Both the position numbers and the translations under genes were made by a program. From positions 124,001-188,000 of the forward strand of contig NZ_BONO01000003.1 in assembly GCF_016862755.1 (NCBI RefSeq): DNA of 64,000 bases. Direction: 5' to 3'. Source of the stretch: Cellulomonas pakistanensis. Lineage in GTDB: Bacteria; Actinomycetota; Actinomycetes; Actinomycetales; Cellulomonadaceae. The notes under the pieces were generated by a model that did no database searches, was not told where the DNA came from, and saw only the letters and a list, made by a program, of their open reading frames with translations. Within the stretch, counting starts at the first letter, position 1. Each line of letters begins with the position of its first letter. This document shows, piece after piece, positions 8,179-16,552 of this stretch.

Positions 8179-9899
8179 CCTCGACCGACCCCACCACCGA
8201 CGCCGGCCTCGCGCCCGAGGACGTCGCCGTGGAGACCATCGACACCCCGACCGCCGCCTCCGTGCAGGCCGCCGACGTGACCTTCGCGGACTTCGACGTC
8301 CGCCCGGAGATCGTCCAGGCGCTCGCCGACGCCGGCATCAGCACCCCGTTCCCCATCCAGGCGATGACCCTGCCCGTGGCGCTGTCCGGCCACGACATCA
8401 TCGGCCAGGCCAAGACCGGCACCGGCAAGACGCTCGGCTTCGGCGTCCCGCTGCTGCACCGGGTCGTCGCCCCCGGCGAGGAGGGCTTCGACACCCTGCC
8501 CGCGCCGGGCAAGCCGCAGGCGATCGTCATCGTCCCCACCCGCGAGCTCGCGGTGCAGGTCGCGGGCGACCTCGAGACGGCGTCGAAGCGCCGCTCGGTC
8601 CGCATCTCGCTGCTGTACGGCGGCCGCGCGTACGAGCCGCAGATCGAGATGCTGCAGCGCGGCGTCGAGGTCGTCGTCGGCACGCCGGGCCGCATGATCG
8701 ACCTGATGAACCAGGGCCACCTCGACCTGTCGCGCATCACGTGCGTCGTGCTGGACGAGGCCGACGAGATGCTCGACCTCGGCTTCCTTCCCGACGTCGA
8801 GAAGCTGCTGGCCCGCACCCCCGCCTCGCGGCACACGATGCTGTTCTCGGCCACGATGCCGGGCGCCGTCGTCGCCATGGCCCGCCGCTACATGACCCAG
8901 CCGACGCACATCCGCGCCAGCGAGCCGGACGACGCCGGCCAGACGGTCAAGAACATCAAGCAGGTCGTCTACCGCGCGCACGCGCTCGACAAGGTCGAGG
9001 TGCTCGCCCGCATCCTGCAGGCCGAGGGCCGCGGCCTGACGATCGTGTTCGCCCGCACCAAGCGCACCGCCGCGAAGGTCGCCGACGAGCTCGTCGAGCG
9101 CGGGTTCGCCGCCGGCGCGCTGCACGGCGACCTCGGCCAGGGCGCGCGCGAGCAGGCGCTGCGCGCGTTCCGCAACGGCAAGGTCGACGTCCTGGTCGCC
9201 ACCGACGTCGCCGCCCGCGGCATCGACGTCGACGACGTCACGCACGTCGTCAACTACCAGTGCCCCGAGGACGAGAAGACCTACCTGCACCGCACCGGCC
9301 GCACCGGCCGCGCGGGCAACAAGGGCACCGCGGTCACGTTCGTCGACTGGGACGACGTCCCGCGCTGGTCGCTCATCGACAAGGCGCTCGAGCTCGGCTT
9401 CCCGGAGCCGCAGGAGACCTACTCCTCGTCCCCCCACCTGTACACCGACCTCGACATCCCCGCGGGCACGAAGGGCCGGCTCCCCCGCTCGAAGCAGACC
9501 CGCGAGGGCCTGGGCGCGGAGGTGCTCGAGGACCTCGGCGAGACCGGCAAGCGGCACTCGTCGGGCCGGGACTCGGGCGGGCGCGACGGCGGCCGCGGCG
9601 GCCGTGACCCCGGCGGGCGCTCCGGCTCCCGCGACGGCGGGCGTGGCGAGGGCCGCGAGCGGTCCGAGGGCGGCGAGGGTCGCTCGCGCAGCCGTCGTCG
9701 GGGTGGCTCGGGCTCCGGGGACGCGGCCGCGGTCGCGCCGGCCGAGGGCTCGACCGGCCCGTCGGAGTCGACCACCGGTCCCGCCGAGGGCCGCGAGGAG
9801 GGCTCGGCCCCGCGCCGTCGCCGCAACCGCCGCCGCACCCGCGGCGGCCAGGGCGGCGCGTCCGGCGAGCAGGCGCCGGCCGCTCCCGCGGAGGTCTGA
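8175..9899 (+). CDS. rhlE: DEAD-box ATP-dependent RNA helicase, RhlE type
   Basis: 574 residues. All SF2 DEAD-box motifs are present in order: Q motif TPFPIQAMTLP, motif I AKTGTGKT (79-86), Ia PTRELAVQ, Ib TPGRMIDL, II VLDEADEM, III SAT, IV IVFARTK, V ATDVAARGID, VI HRTGRTGRAG. A ~120-residue tail rich in Arg/Gly/Ser (RGG-like, ending with RRRRNRRR) should bind RNA non-specifically. The role is unwinding structured RNA, typically in ribosome assembly or cold adaptation. Start GTG 8175 is chosen because the Q-motif spacing fits and upstream sequence is leader; its Shine-Dalgarno is weak, consistent with coupling to the upstream frame. Same neighbourhood as mycobacterial rhlE (Rv3211). Confidence 0.92.
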   Translation: MTSTDPTTDAGLAPEDVAVETIDTPTAASVQAADVTFADFDVRPEIVQALADAGISTPFPIQAMTLPVALSGHDIIGQAKTGTGKTLGFGVPLLHRVVAPGEEGFDTLPAPGKPQAIVIVPTRELAVQVAGDLETASKRRSVRISLLYGGRAYEPQIEMLQRGVEVVVGTPGRMIDLMNQGHLDLSRITCVVLDEADEMLDLGFLPDVEKLLARTPASRHTMLFSATMPGAVVAMARRYMTQPTHIRASEPDDAGQTVKNIKQVVYRAHALDKVEVLARILQAEGRGLTIVFARTKRTAAKVADELVERGFAAGALHGDLGQGAREQALRAFRNGKVDVLVATDVAARGIDVDDVTHVVNYQCPEDEKTYLHRTGRTGRAGNKGTAVTFVDWDDVPRWSLIDKALELGFPEPQETYSSSPHLYTDLDIPAGTKGRLPRSKQTREGLGAEVLEDLGETGKRHSSGRDSGGRDGGRGGRDPGGRSGSRDGGRGEGRERSEGGEGRSRSRRRGGSGSGDAAAVAPAEGSTGPSESTTGPAEGREEGSAPRRRRNRRRTRGGQGGASGEQAPAAPAEV

Positions 9900-9919
9900 G
9901 CCTCCCGCAGGACGACGAC

Positions 9920-9953
9920 GAGGGCGCCCCGGCCACCCGGCCGGGGCGCCCTC
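9920..9953. terminator. Hairpin terminator after rhlE
   Basis: Perfect 15-bp arms (GAGGGCGCCCCGGCC) around a 4-nt loop, 20 nt after the rhlE stop. Confidence 0.85.
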
Positions 9954-10024
9954 GCGCTGTACCCGGGGGTGCGGCGACCTGGGGTCGCGGCGTTCCCGGG
10001 GTGCGGCGAACCCGCCGGCGCGCC

Positions 10025-10109
10025 CGGCGAGGTCGTCACAACCCGGCGAGGTCGTCACTCGTTTGTGACGACCTCGCCGCGATATGACGACCTCACGGCG
10101 AGGTCGAGG
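10025..10109. repeat. Intergenic element built from copies of GAGGTCGTCA
   Basis: Direct copy 1 (CGGCGAGGTCGTCACAA, 10025-10041), direct copy 2 (CGGCGAGGTCGTCAC, 10044-10058), inverted copy 1 (10065-10079), shorter inverted copy 2 (10085-10094) and a partial direct copy (10095-10109). Copy 2 and inverted copy 1 form a perfect 15-bp stem with a 6-nt loop; copy 1 pairs with inverted copy 1 over 17 bp. It lies between convergent rhlE, which already has a terminator, and the MpaB-like gene. Upstream, 9964-10013 contains a tandem GGGGTGCGGCGA pair. Confidence 0.75.
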
Positions 10110-10149
10110 GTTCCGCGGGGGTCGGGGTGGCCGCGTCTCGGCGCGCGCG

Positions 10150-11025
10150 TCAGGGCGTCGCGTCCGCCGTCGGCGGGGCCGGGGTCGTCGCCAGGGCCCA
10201 GCGGATCAGGCGGGTGATCGCGTGGCCGCCCGCGGGGGCGAGGCTCGCGTCCAGCCACGGCACGTCCGGGAGGCCGAGCGGGGCGCGCGCGGCGCGGGGC
10301 AGGCCCGCGATCGCCGCCGCCGCCAGCACCCCGTACGGCAGCCGCACCGGCACGGGCAGCGGGGGGTCGGCCAGCAGGAACTCCGCCGCCTCCCGCGCCG
10401 CGGGCGTGCCGCGCAGCTCCGGGAGGTACGAGTCGAGCGCCGCGTGCAGCCCGGCCGCCGTCTCGGGCAGGTCCTCCGCGCCGAGCGCGCGCCCCACCCG
10501 CGCCGACTGCGCCACGTAGGCGTCGCAGCCCGCGGCGTCGAGCGGCCGCGCCCCGTAGCGCTGGTGCGCGGTGAGGAACGCGTGCGCCTCCGTGATGTGC
10601 ACCCACCGGAGCAGGTGCGGGTCCGAGGCGGCGTACGGCTCTCCGTCCTCCGTCACGCCGGTGATCCGGTCGTGGATCGCCCGCACCGTCGCGACCGCCT
10701 GCTCCGCGTGCTCGGCGGTGCCGAACGTCGTGACCGCGAGGAACGTGCTGGTGCGCTGCAGCCGGCCCCACGGGTCGCCGCGGTAGCCGGAGTGCGCCGC
10801 CACGGCTGCCATCGCCAGCGGGTGCCAGGACTGCAGCAGCAGCGCCGTCAGCCCGCCGACGAACATGGACGCGTCGCCGTGCACGCGCCGGATGGCGTCG
10901 TCGGGCCCGAACCAGCGCGGGCCCGGGGTCAGGTGGATGCGGTCGCGCACCTGCGGGCCGCGCGGGCCGGCGACGCGGGCGAACAGCTCGTCGCCGAGCC
11001 GGCCGCGGAGGGACGGAGTGCTCAC
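10150..11025 (-). CDS. Oxygenase MpaB family (DUF2236) protein
   Basis: 291 residues, normal for DUF2236. Recognised by the opening GDELFARVAGPRGPQVRDR, the WHPLAMAAVAAHSGYRGDPWGRL region with its conserved WHP/GRL and Tyr-Arg, and the LLRWVHITEAHAF segment whose His would be a heme ligand in the MpaB/latex-clearing-protein fold. Characterised members are heme oxygenases (rubber oxygenase Lcp, fungal MpaB'); the substrate here is unknown. GTG 11025 is supported by a GAGGAT box ending 6 nt upstream (leaderless). Stands alone; convergent with rhlE. Confidence 0.8.
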   Translation of the reverse strand: MSTPSLRGRLGDELFARVAGPRGPQVRDRIHLTPGPRWFGPDDAIRRVHGDASMFVGGLTALLLQSWHPLAMAAVAAHSGYRGDPWGRLQRTSTFLAVTTFGTAEHAEQAVATVRAIHDRITGVTEDGEPYAASDPHLLRWVHITEAHAFLTAHQRYGARPLDAAGCDAYVAQSARVGRALGAEDLPETAAGLHAALDSYLPELRGTPAAREAAEFLLADPPLPVPVRLPYGVLAAAAIAGLPRAARAPLGLPDVPWLDASLAPAGGHAITRLIRWALATTPAPPTADATP

Positions 11026-11031
11026 GCGCCG

Positions 11032-11037
11032 ATCCTC
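11032..11037 (-). promoter_or_regulatory. -10 box GAGGAT, leaderless MpaB-like gene
   Basis: Minus-strand GAGGAT, 6 nt before GTG 11025. Confidence 0.45.
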
Positions 11038-11082
11038 GCCCCGCGGCGCCGCATCGGCGACCCCGCGGGCGCCGCGCGGGCG

Positions 11083-11706
11083 CTACGCCGCCTTGACGAA
11101 CGCCGTCACCGCGTCGGCCACCAGCTGGACCGCGATCGCCGCGAGCAGCAGGCCCGCGATCCGGGTGACCAGCGTGGTCCCCGAGTCGCCGAGCAGCCTG
11201 TGGATGAACCCCGCGAACCGCATCGCCAGCCAGAGGCACACGTGCACCAGCACGATGCCGACGGCGATCGCGACCCAGTCGGCCGCCGTCCCGTCGCTCT
11301 GCTGCACGAACACCATCACCGCGACGATCGCGCCCGGCCCCGCGAGCAGCGGCGTCCCGAGCGGCACCAGCGCCACGTTGACCTTGGAGTTGCCGGACGG
11401 CTGCGGCTCCTCGGACTTGCCGGTCAGCAGCTCCATCGCGACGAGCAGGAGCAGCAGGCCGCCGGACGCCTGCAGCGCGGGCAGCGAGATGTGCATGTAG
11501 GACAGCAGGCTCTGCCCGAACACCGCGAACGCCAGGACGACGCCGAACGCGACGAGGATCGCCTGCCGGGCCGCCCGGTTCCGCTGCTGCCGGGTCATGG
11601 CGCCGGTCAGGCCCAGGAAGATCGGCACGGTCCCGGGCGGGTCCATGATCACGAACAGGGTGATGAAGACCTCGGACAGCAGCCGCCAGTCGAGCACCGC
11701 GCTCAT
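11083..11706 (-). CDS. MarC family integral membrane protein
   Basis: 207 residues with six hydrophobic segments. Typical MarC features: an FITLFVIMDPPGTVPIFLGL start, a central loop after ELLTGKSEE, and VALVPLGTPLLAGPGAI (conserved PL-x-PLLAGPG). MarC proteins were once linked to multiple antibiotic resistance, but their transport substrate is not established. The ATG at 11706 overlaps the stop of the upstream PHP gene (ATGA), so the two are cotranscribed and translationally coupled. Confidence 0.87.
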   Translation of the reverse strand: MSAVLDWRLLSEVFITLFVIMDPPGTVPIFLGLTGAMTRQQRNRAARQAILVAFGVVLAFAVFGQSLLSYMHISLPALQASGGLLLLLVAMELLTGKSEEPQPSGNSKVNVALVPLGTPLLAGPGAIVAVMVFVQQSDGTAADWVAIAVGIVLVHVCLWLAMRFAGFIHRLLGDSGTTLVTRIAGLLLAAIAVQLVADAVTAFVKAA

Positions 11707-12545
11707 CCGCGCACCACCGCCGTGCGGCCGCGGCGCTCGATCTCGGCGAGCACCTCCGGCGCGGTCGTGTTCTCGCCCAGCAGGTTCTCCTTGCCGGTGC
11801 CGTGGTAGTCGCTCGACCCGGTGACCAGGAGCCCCAGCCGGTCGGCGAGCGCCGTCAGCCGCGCGCGCTGCTCCGGGGTGTGGTCGCGGTGGTGCACCTC
11901 GAGCCCGGCGAGCCCCGCCTCCGCCAGCTCCTCGACGTCGGAGTCCGGCACGACGCGGCCGCGGCCGTCGGCGCCGGGGTGCGCGAACACCGGCACCCCG
12001 CCGGACGCCAGGACCGCCTCGACGGCCTCGACCGCCTCCGGCGCGTAGTACGGCACGTAGTACCGGCCGCGCGCGGACAGCAGGTCGTCGAAGGCCGCGG
12101 TCCGGTCCGGCACGATCCCCAGCGCCACCAGGGCGTCGGCGATGTGCGGGCGGCCTACGACGGTTCCGGGCGCCTGCTGGGCGAGCACGTCGTCCCAGGT
12201 GATCGGCAGGTCCTCGGACAGCCGCTCGACGATCGCCCGGCCCCGGTGCAGCCGCGCGTCCCGGGTCTGCGCGAGCACGCCGGCCAGCGCCGGGTCCGCG
12301 GGGTCCTGCAGGTAGGACAGCAGGTGCACGCTCACGCCGCGCGACAGGGCGGACACCTCGGTGCCGGGGACCAGGGCGACGCCGAGCCGGCGGGCGGCGT
12401 CGGACGCCTCGCCCCAGCCGGCGGTGGTGTCGTGGTCGGTCAACGCGACGACGTCGAGCCCCGCGGCCGCGGCCGACGCCACCAGCTCCCCCGGGGTCTC
12501 GGTGCCGTCGGAGACCGACGAGTGGGTGTGGAGGTCGATGCGCAC
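11703..12545 (-). CDS. PHP-domain phosphoesterase
   Basis: 280 residues. The PHP metal site is visible: HTH at positions 6-8 (MRIDLHTHSS), ALTDHDT, PHIADAL, FAHPGA and the late EVHHRDH / TGSSDYHG. This resembles the YciV/TrpH branch, which includes RNase AM and a 3',5'-nucleoside bisphosphate phosphatase, so nucleotide or short-RNA hydrolysis is the likely activity. Start GTG 12545 has TAGCCT ending 6 nt upstream (leaderless). First gene of a two-gene operon with marC; divergent from pepP. Confidence 0.85.
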   Translation of the reverse strand: MRIDLHTHSSVSDGTETPGELVASAAAAGLDVVALTDHDTTAGWGEASDAARRLGVALVPGTEVSALSRGVSVHLLSYLQDPADPALAGVLAQTRDARLHRGRAIVERLSEDLPITWDDVLAQQAPGTVVGRPHIADALVALGIVPDRTAAFDDLLSARGRYYVPYYAPEAVEAVEAVLASGGVPVFAHPGADGRGRVVPDSDVEELAEAGLAGLEVHHRDHTPEQRARLTALADRLGLLVTGSSDYHGTGKENLLGENTTAPEVLAEIERRGRTAVVRG

Positions 12546-12551
12546 CGCGCA

Positions 12552-12557
12552 AGGCTA
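12552..12557 (-). promoter_or_regulatory. -10 box TAGCCT, leaderless PHP gene
   Basis: Minus-strand TAGCCT, 6 nt before GTG 12545. Confidence 0.55.
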
Positions 12558-12613
12558 CTCACCGGTACGGGTTCCCTCGGCCACCGCCCGCCCGCGACGC
12601 CGCGCGCCGGTGC

Positions 12614-12619
12614 CAGACT
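12614..12619 (+). promoter_or_regulatory. -10 box CAGACT, leaderless pepP
   Basis: CAGACT ends 6 nt before ATG 12626. Confidence 0.4.
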
Positions 12620-12625
12620 GGGGCC

Positions 12626-14194
12626 ATGGTCACCGATCCCACGCCCGAGACCCCCGCGCCCGCCCTGACCGAGCCCGCCGCGGACGCGCAGACGCTCGCC
12701 GACCGCGGGTCGAACCGCAGCCAGCGCCCGCAGTCGGCCGCGTTCCTCGACTGGGTGACGTCCGGCTGGGCCGAGCGCCCCGCGAGCACCGCCGCCGCCG
12801 GCGACGCCGCCCCGTTCACCGCCGCGCGCCGCGCCCGCCTCGCCGCCGCGTTCCCGGGCGAGCGCCTGGTGGTCCCGGCCGGCGCCTACAAGGTGCGGTC
12901 GAACGACACCGACTACCGGTTCCGCCCGCACTCGGCGTTCGCGCACCTGACCGGGCTCGGCGCGGAGCAGGAGCCCGACGCGGTGCTCGTGCTGCACCCG
13001 GCCGCCGACGGCGAGGGCGACGAGCTGCCCGGCGGCGGCCGGTCCACGCACCGCGCCGTGCTGTACATGCGGCCGCTCGCGGGCCGGGACACCGAGGAGT
13101 TCTTCTCCGACGCCCGGTACGGCGAGTTCTGGGTCGGCCCGCGCCCGACGCTCGAGGACATGGCGACGGTCACCGGCATCGCGACCGCGCACAGCGACGA
13201 CCTCCGCGACGCGCTGGCCAAGGACGCCGGTGCCGACGGCGTGCGGATCCTGGTCGTGCCGGGCGTCGACGAGGCGGTGGACGCGGTCGTCGAGGAGATC
13301 CGCGCGGCCGAGGACGCCGGCGAGCGCGACGCCACCCTGGTCGAGGCGCTGTCCGAGCTCCGGCTGCTCAAGGACGAGCACGAGGTCGCCGAGCTCCGCA
13401 AGGCCGTCGCCGCGACCGCCGAGGGCTTCGAGCAGGTCGTCCGCCGGCTGCCGGAGGCGGTCGCGCACCGCCGCGGCGAGCGGGTCATCGAGGGCACGTT
13501 CCTGTCCCAGGCGCGGGTCGAGGGCAACTACGTCGGCTACGAGACGATCGCCGCGGCCGGCGCGCACGCGACCACGCTGCACTGGACCGACAACGACGGG
13601 CAGGTCCGCGACGGCGAGCTCGTGCTCATCGACGCGGGCGTCGAGGTCGACTCGCTCTACACCGCCGACGTCACCCGCACGCTGCCGGTCGACGGGACGT
13701 TCACCGACGCCCAGCGCCGGGTCTACCAGGCCGTGCTCGACGCCGCGGACGCCGCGTTCGCGGTCGCCGTGCCGGGCAACCGGTTCCGCGACGTGCACGC
13801 CGCCGCGATGGAGGTCATCGCGGCCCGCCTGGACGAGTGGGGCATGCTGCCCGTCCCCGCCGCCGAGGCGCTGTCCCCCGAGGGCCAGCAGCACCGGCGC
13901 TGGATGGTGCACGGCACGAGCCACCACCTCGGCCTGGACGTGCACGACTGCGCGCAGGCCCGCCGGGAGATGTACCTGGACGCGGTGATCGAGCCGGGCA
14001 TGGTGTTCACGATCGAGCCGGGCCTGTACTTCCAGGTCGACGACCTGCGCGTCCCGGAGGAGCTGCGCGGCATCGGCGTCCGGATCGAGGACGACGTGCT
14101 CGTGACCGCCGACGGCAACGAGAACCTGTCCGCCGCGCTGCCCCGCCGGCCCGAGGACGTCGAGGCGTGGATGGCGGGCCTGCTCGCCGGCTGA
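12626..14194 (+). CDS. pepP: Xaa-Pro aminopeptidase (aminopeptidase P, M24B)
   Basis: 522 residues. N-terminal creatinase-like domain (SNDTDYRFRPHSAFAHLTGL) followed by the pita-bread catalytic domain. The five metal ligands are visible in order: Asp in VLIDAGVEVDSLY, Asp in YTADVTRT, His in HGTSHHLGLDVHD, Glu in FTIEPGLYF and Glu in RIEDDVLV. It removes an N-terminal residue ahead of proline in peptide turnover. The N-terminal ~70 residues are longer than in E. coli PepP and low in complexity. Leaderless ATG; ends at a strong terminator. Cytoplasmic, no signal peptide. Confidence 0.92.
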   Translation: MVTDPTPETPAPALTEPAADAQTLADRGSNRSQRPQSAAFLDWVTSGWAERPASTAAAGDAAPFTAARRARLAAAFPGERLVVPAGAYKVRSNDTDYRFRPHSAFAHLTGLGAEQEPDAVLVLHPAADGEGDELPGGGRSTHRAVLYMRPLAGRDTEEFFSDARYGEFWVGPRPTLEDMATVTGIATAHSDDLRDALAKDAGADGVRILVVPGVDEAVDAVVEEIRAAEDAGERDATLVEALSELRLLKDEHEVAELRKAVAATAEGFEQVVRRLPEAVAHRRGERVIEGTFLSQARVEGNYVGYETIAAAGAHATTLHWTDNDGQVRDGELVLIDAGVEVDSLYTADVTRTLPVDGTFTDAQRRVYQAVLDAADAAFAVAVPGNRFRDVHAAAMEVIAARLDEWGMLPVPAAEALSPEGQQHRRWMVHGTSHHLGLDVHDCAQARREMYLDAVIEPGMVFTIEPGLYFQVDDLRVPEELRGIGVRIEDDVLVTADGNENLSAALPRRPEDVEAWMAGLLAG

Positions 14195-14221
14195 CGCCGC
14201 GCGGGACGCCCCGCCACGGCC

Positions 14222-14261
14222 GACGGCCCCGGCCCCCTCGAGCGAGGGGGCCGGGGCCGTC
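14222..14261. terminator. Bidirectional terminator, 19-bp perfect arms
   Basis: GACGGCCCCGGCCCCCTCG and its exact complement almost abutting, between convergent pepP and the stress-protein-like gene. Confidence 0.85.
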
Positions 14262-14288
14262 CGTCGTCGTGCGCGGGGGCCGCGCGGG

Positions 14289-15047
14289 TCAGTCCTGCTT
14301 CTCGGGACCCGGCTGCCCGGGCTCCGGGGCCGGCGGGGTGGCCGGCGGCTGCGGGGCGAGCTGGCCGTAGCGCGGCTCGGCGGGCGGCTGCGGGGCGAGC
14401 TGGCCGTACCGCGGCTGCGCCGGCGGCTGGCCGGGCTGGCCGGGCTGGCCGGGTGCGACGGGCGGCTGGCCCGGCTGGCCCGGCGCCGCCTGCGGGTACG
14501 CCGCGGCCGGGTCGGACGGGCGGGCGCCCATCGGCTGCGCCGGCGGCACCGGGGTGGCCGCGCCCACCCGCACGCCGCCGACCTCGCGCAGCATCTGCCG
14601 GGCGTCGTGCGCGCGCTCGGTGCGGCACAGCACCGCGTACTGCGCGGCGACGATCTGGCTCTGCGAGGTGAAGTCCCGCTTGCCGCGGCTGGTGGCGTAG
14701 ACCAGCACGGCGAGCAGCAGACCCGCCGCGCCGCCGAACAGCACGGCGGCGAGCAGGATGCCGGACGACCCGCCGGACAGCAGGAACAGCAGGCCGATGA
14801 ACACGCCGAACCACGCCCCGGAGCCGAACCCGCCCATCGCGACGCGGGCGTAGGTGAGGCGGCCGGTGACGCGCTCGACCATGCGCAGGTCCGTGCCGAC
14901 GATCGTCACCATCTGGACCGGGAACTCGTGGTCGGAGAGGTGGTCGACGGCCTTCTGGGCCTCGAGGTACGTGCCGTAGGACGCGACCGTCTCGCCCTGG
15001 GGCAGGGTGGGCGTCTGGGGGATGCGGGCACCGCCGGAGAACGACAT
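14289..15047 (-). CDS. General stress protein 17M-like membrane protein with Pro/Gln tail
   Basis: 252 residues. The N-terminal ~55 residues match the YflT/general-stress-protein-17M fold (ASYGTYLEAQKAVDHLSDHE). Two Gly-rich transmembrane helices follow (ARVAMGGFGSGAWFGVFIGL; GILLAAVLFGGAAGLLLAVL), then a soluble segment, then ~90 residues of Pro/Gly/Gln low complexity that repeats PRYGQLAPQPPA twice. Its place divergent from the MgtE_N/CBS gene is conserved in actinobacteria (compare Rv1231c-Rv1234). Function unknown. Leaderless ATG with GAGGAT 6 nt upstream. Confidence 0.75.
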   Translation of the reverse strand: MSFSGGARIPQTPTLPQGETVASYGTYLEAQKAVDHLSDHEFPVQMVTIVGTDLRMVERVTGRLTYARVAMGGFGSGAWFGVFIGLLFLLSGGSSGILLAAVLFGGAAGLLLAVLVYATSRGKRDFTSQSQIVAAQYAVLCRTERAHDARQMLREVGGVRVGAATPVPPAQPMGARPSDPAAAYPQAAPGQPGQPPVAPGQPGQPGQPPAQPRYGQLAPQPPAEPRYGQLAPQPPATPPAPEPGQPGPEKQD

Positions 15048-15053
15048 GCCTCC

Positions 15054-15059
15054 ATCCTC
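15054..15059 (-). promoter_or_regulatory. -10 box GAGGAT, leaderless stress-protein-like gene
   Basis: Minus-strand GAGGAT, 6 nt before ATG 15047. Confidence 0.4.
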
Positions 15060-15207
15060 GCCCTCCAGGGGTGCTCGGCGCCAGGTGACCAGGCCGCTGC
15101 GCAGCGGATTCGTGGCCGGCGTCCAGCATCCGGCCAGGTTCGCGCCGCACCACGGACCCGGTCCGCCGCCCCGCGCGGCCGCCGCGCTGAACGCCCGGGG
15201 CGGCGTC

Positions 15208-15213
15208 TACGCT
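15208..15213 (+). promoter_or_regulatory. -10 box TACGCT, leaderless MgtE_N/CBS gene
   Basis: TACGCT ends 7 nt before GTG 15221. Confidence 0.55.
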
Positions 15214-15220
15214 GACCACC

Positions 15221-16552
15221 GTGAGCGGCACCGGGACCCGAGTCTTCGTCGCGCGCCTCGCGGGCACCAACGTCTTCGACCCCATCGGCGACCAGGTCGG
15301 CCGCGTGCGCGACGTCGTCGTCCTGCTGCGCCCGAAGGGTGCTCCCCGAGCGGTCGGCCTGGTCGTCGAGGTGCCCGGCAAGCGCCGCGTGTTCCTGCCG
15401 CTGACGCGCGTGACCGCGATCGACGCCGGCCAGGTCATCTCGACCGGCCTGGTGAACATGCGCCGGTTCGAGCAGCGGCCGTTCGAGACCCTCGCGGTCG
15501 GCGAGCTGTTCGACCGCACGGTGCAGCTCGCCGACGGCTCCGGCACGGCGACGGTCGAGGACGTCGCGATGGAGCGGCAGCGCAACGGCGACTGGCTGGT
15601 GTCCAAGGTGTTCGTGCGCCGGCACACCGGCCGCACCGGGCTCCTGCGCCGCCGCGGCGAGCCCGAGCTGCTCGACATCGACGCGATCGCCGGGCTGGCC
15701 CGGACGGCCGCCGACGCGCAGGGCGCCGCGCTGCTGCTGGCGCAGTACGACGAGCTCAAGCCCGCCGACCTGGCCGACGTGCTGCACGACATGGGGTCGA
15801 CCCGCCGGATGGAGGTCGCGGCCGCGCTGGACGACGAGCGCCTGGCCGACGTCCTCGAGGAGCTGCCCGAGGACGACCAGGTGGCGATCCTGTCCCACCT
15901 CGAGCGCACCCGCGCCGCCGACGTCCTCGAGGCCATGCAGCCCGACGACGCCGCTGACCTGCTCGGTGAGCTGCCCGACGACCAGCAGGCCGAGCTGCTC
16001 GCGCTCATGGAGCCCGAGGAGGCGCGCGACGTCCGCCGGCTGCTGGCGTACGAGGACAACACCGCGGGCGGCCTGATGACGACCGAGCCGGTGATCCTGG
16101 GCCCGGAGACGCCGATCGCGGCGGCGCTGGCCCACGTGCGGCGCAAGGACCTGACGCCCGCCCTCGCGTCGATGGTGTTCGTGGTGCGGCCGCCGCTCGA
16201 GACGCCGACCGGGCGGTTCATCGGCGTGGTGCACCTGCAGCGCCTGCTCCGCGAGCCCCCGCACGAGGCGATCGGCGCCCTGGTCGACACCGACATCGAC
16301 CCAGTGCCCGCCGACGCGCCCCTGCTCGCGGTGACCCGTCGCCTGGCGACCTACGACCTGCTCGCGATCCCCGTCGTCGACGACGACCGCCGCCTGCTCG
16401 GCGCGGTCAGCGTCGACGACGTGCTCGACCACCTGCTGCCCGAGGACTGGCGCGAGACGGACGAGGAGGTGCAGCCCGTGCCCGCGGGCGAGGTGCCCGC
16501 CGTGCGCGCGTCCGGCCGGGGCCCGATCCCGAGGGGAGGCCGCCGTGGCTGA
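15221..16552 (+). CDS. Soluble MgtE_N - CBS protein with PRC-barrel
   Basis: 443 residues. An N-terminal PRC-barrel-like part (GDQVGRVRDVVVLL) is followed by MgtE intracellular N-domain repeats at about 165-275 (LADVLEELPEDDQVAILSHL; ADLLGELPDDQQAELLALM) and two CBS modules (TAGGLMTTEPVILGPETPI; LLAIPVVDDDRRLLGAVS). In MgtE Mg2+ channels these domains sense Mg2+ and gate the pore, but no membrane channel domain is present here, so this is a stand-alone sensor-like protein. The following DUF1003 membrane protein overlaps its end by 8 nt and may be its partner (inference). Confidence 0.85.
   Translation: MSGTGTRVFVARLAGTNVFDPIGDQVGRVRDVVVLLRPKGAPRAVGLVVEVPGKRRVFLPLTRVTAIDAGQVISTGLVNMRRFEQRPFETLAVGELFDRTVQLADGSGTATVEDVAMERQRNGDWLVSKVFVRRHTGRTGLLRRRGEPELLDIDAIAGLARTAADAQGAALLLAQYDELKPADLADVLHDMGSTRRMEVAAALDDERLADVLEELPEDDQVAILSHLERTRAADVLEAMQPDDAADLLGELPDDQQAELLALMEPEEARDVRRLLAYEDNTAGGLMTTEPVILGPETPIAAALAHVRRKDLTPALASMVFVVRPPLETPTGRFIGVVHLQRLLREPPHEAIGALVDTDIDPVPADAPLLAVTRRLATYDLLAIPVVDDDRRLLGAVSVDDVLDHLLPEDWRETDEEVQPVPAGEVPAVRASGRGPIPRGGRRG

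Noticed and set aside
5844..10058. 1404-codon minus-strand open frame across MFS and rhlE
   Set aside because: Overlaps three well-supported genes; composition is that of a non-coding frame.
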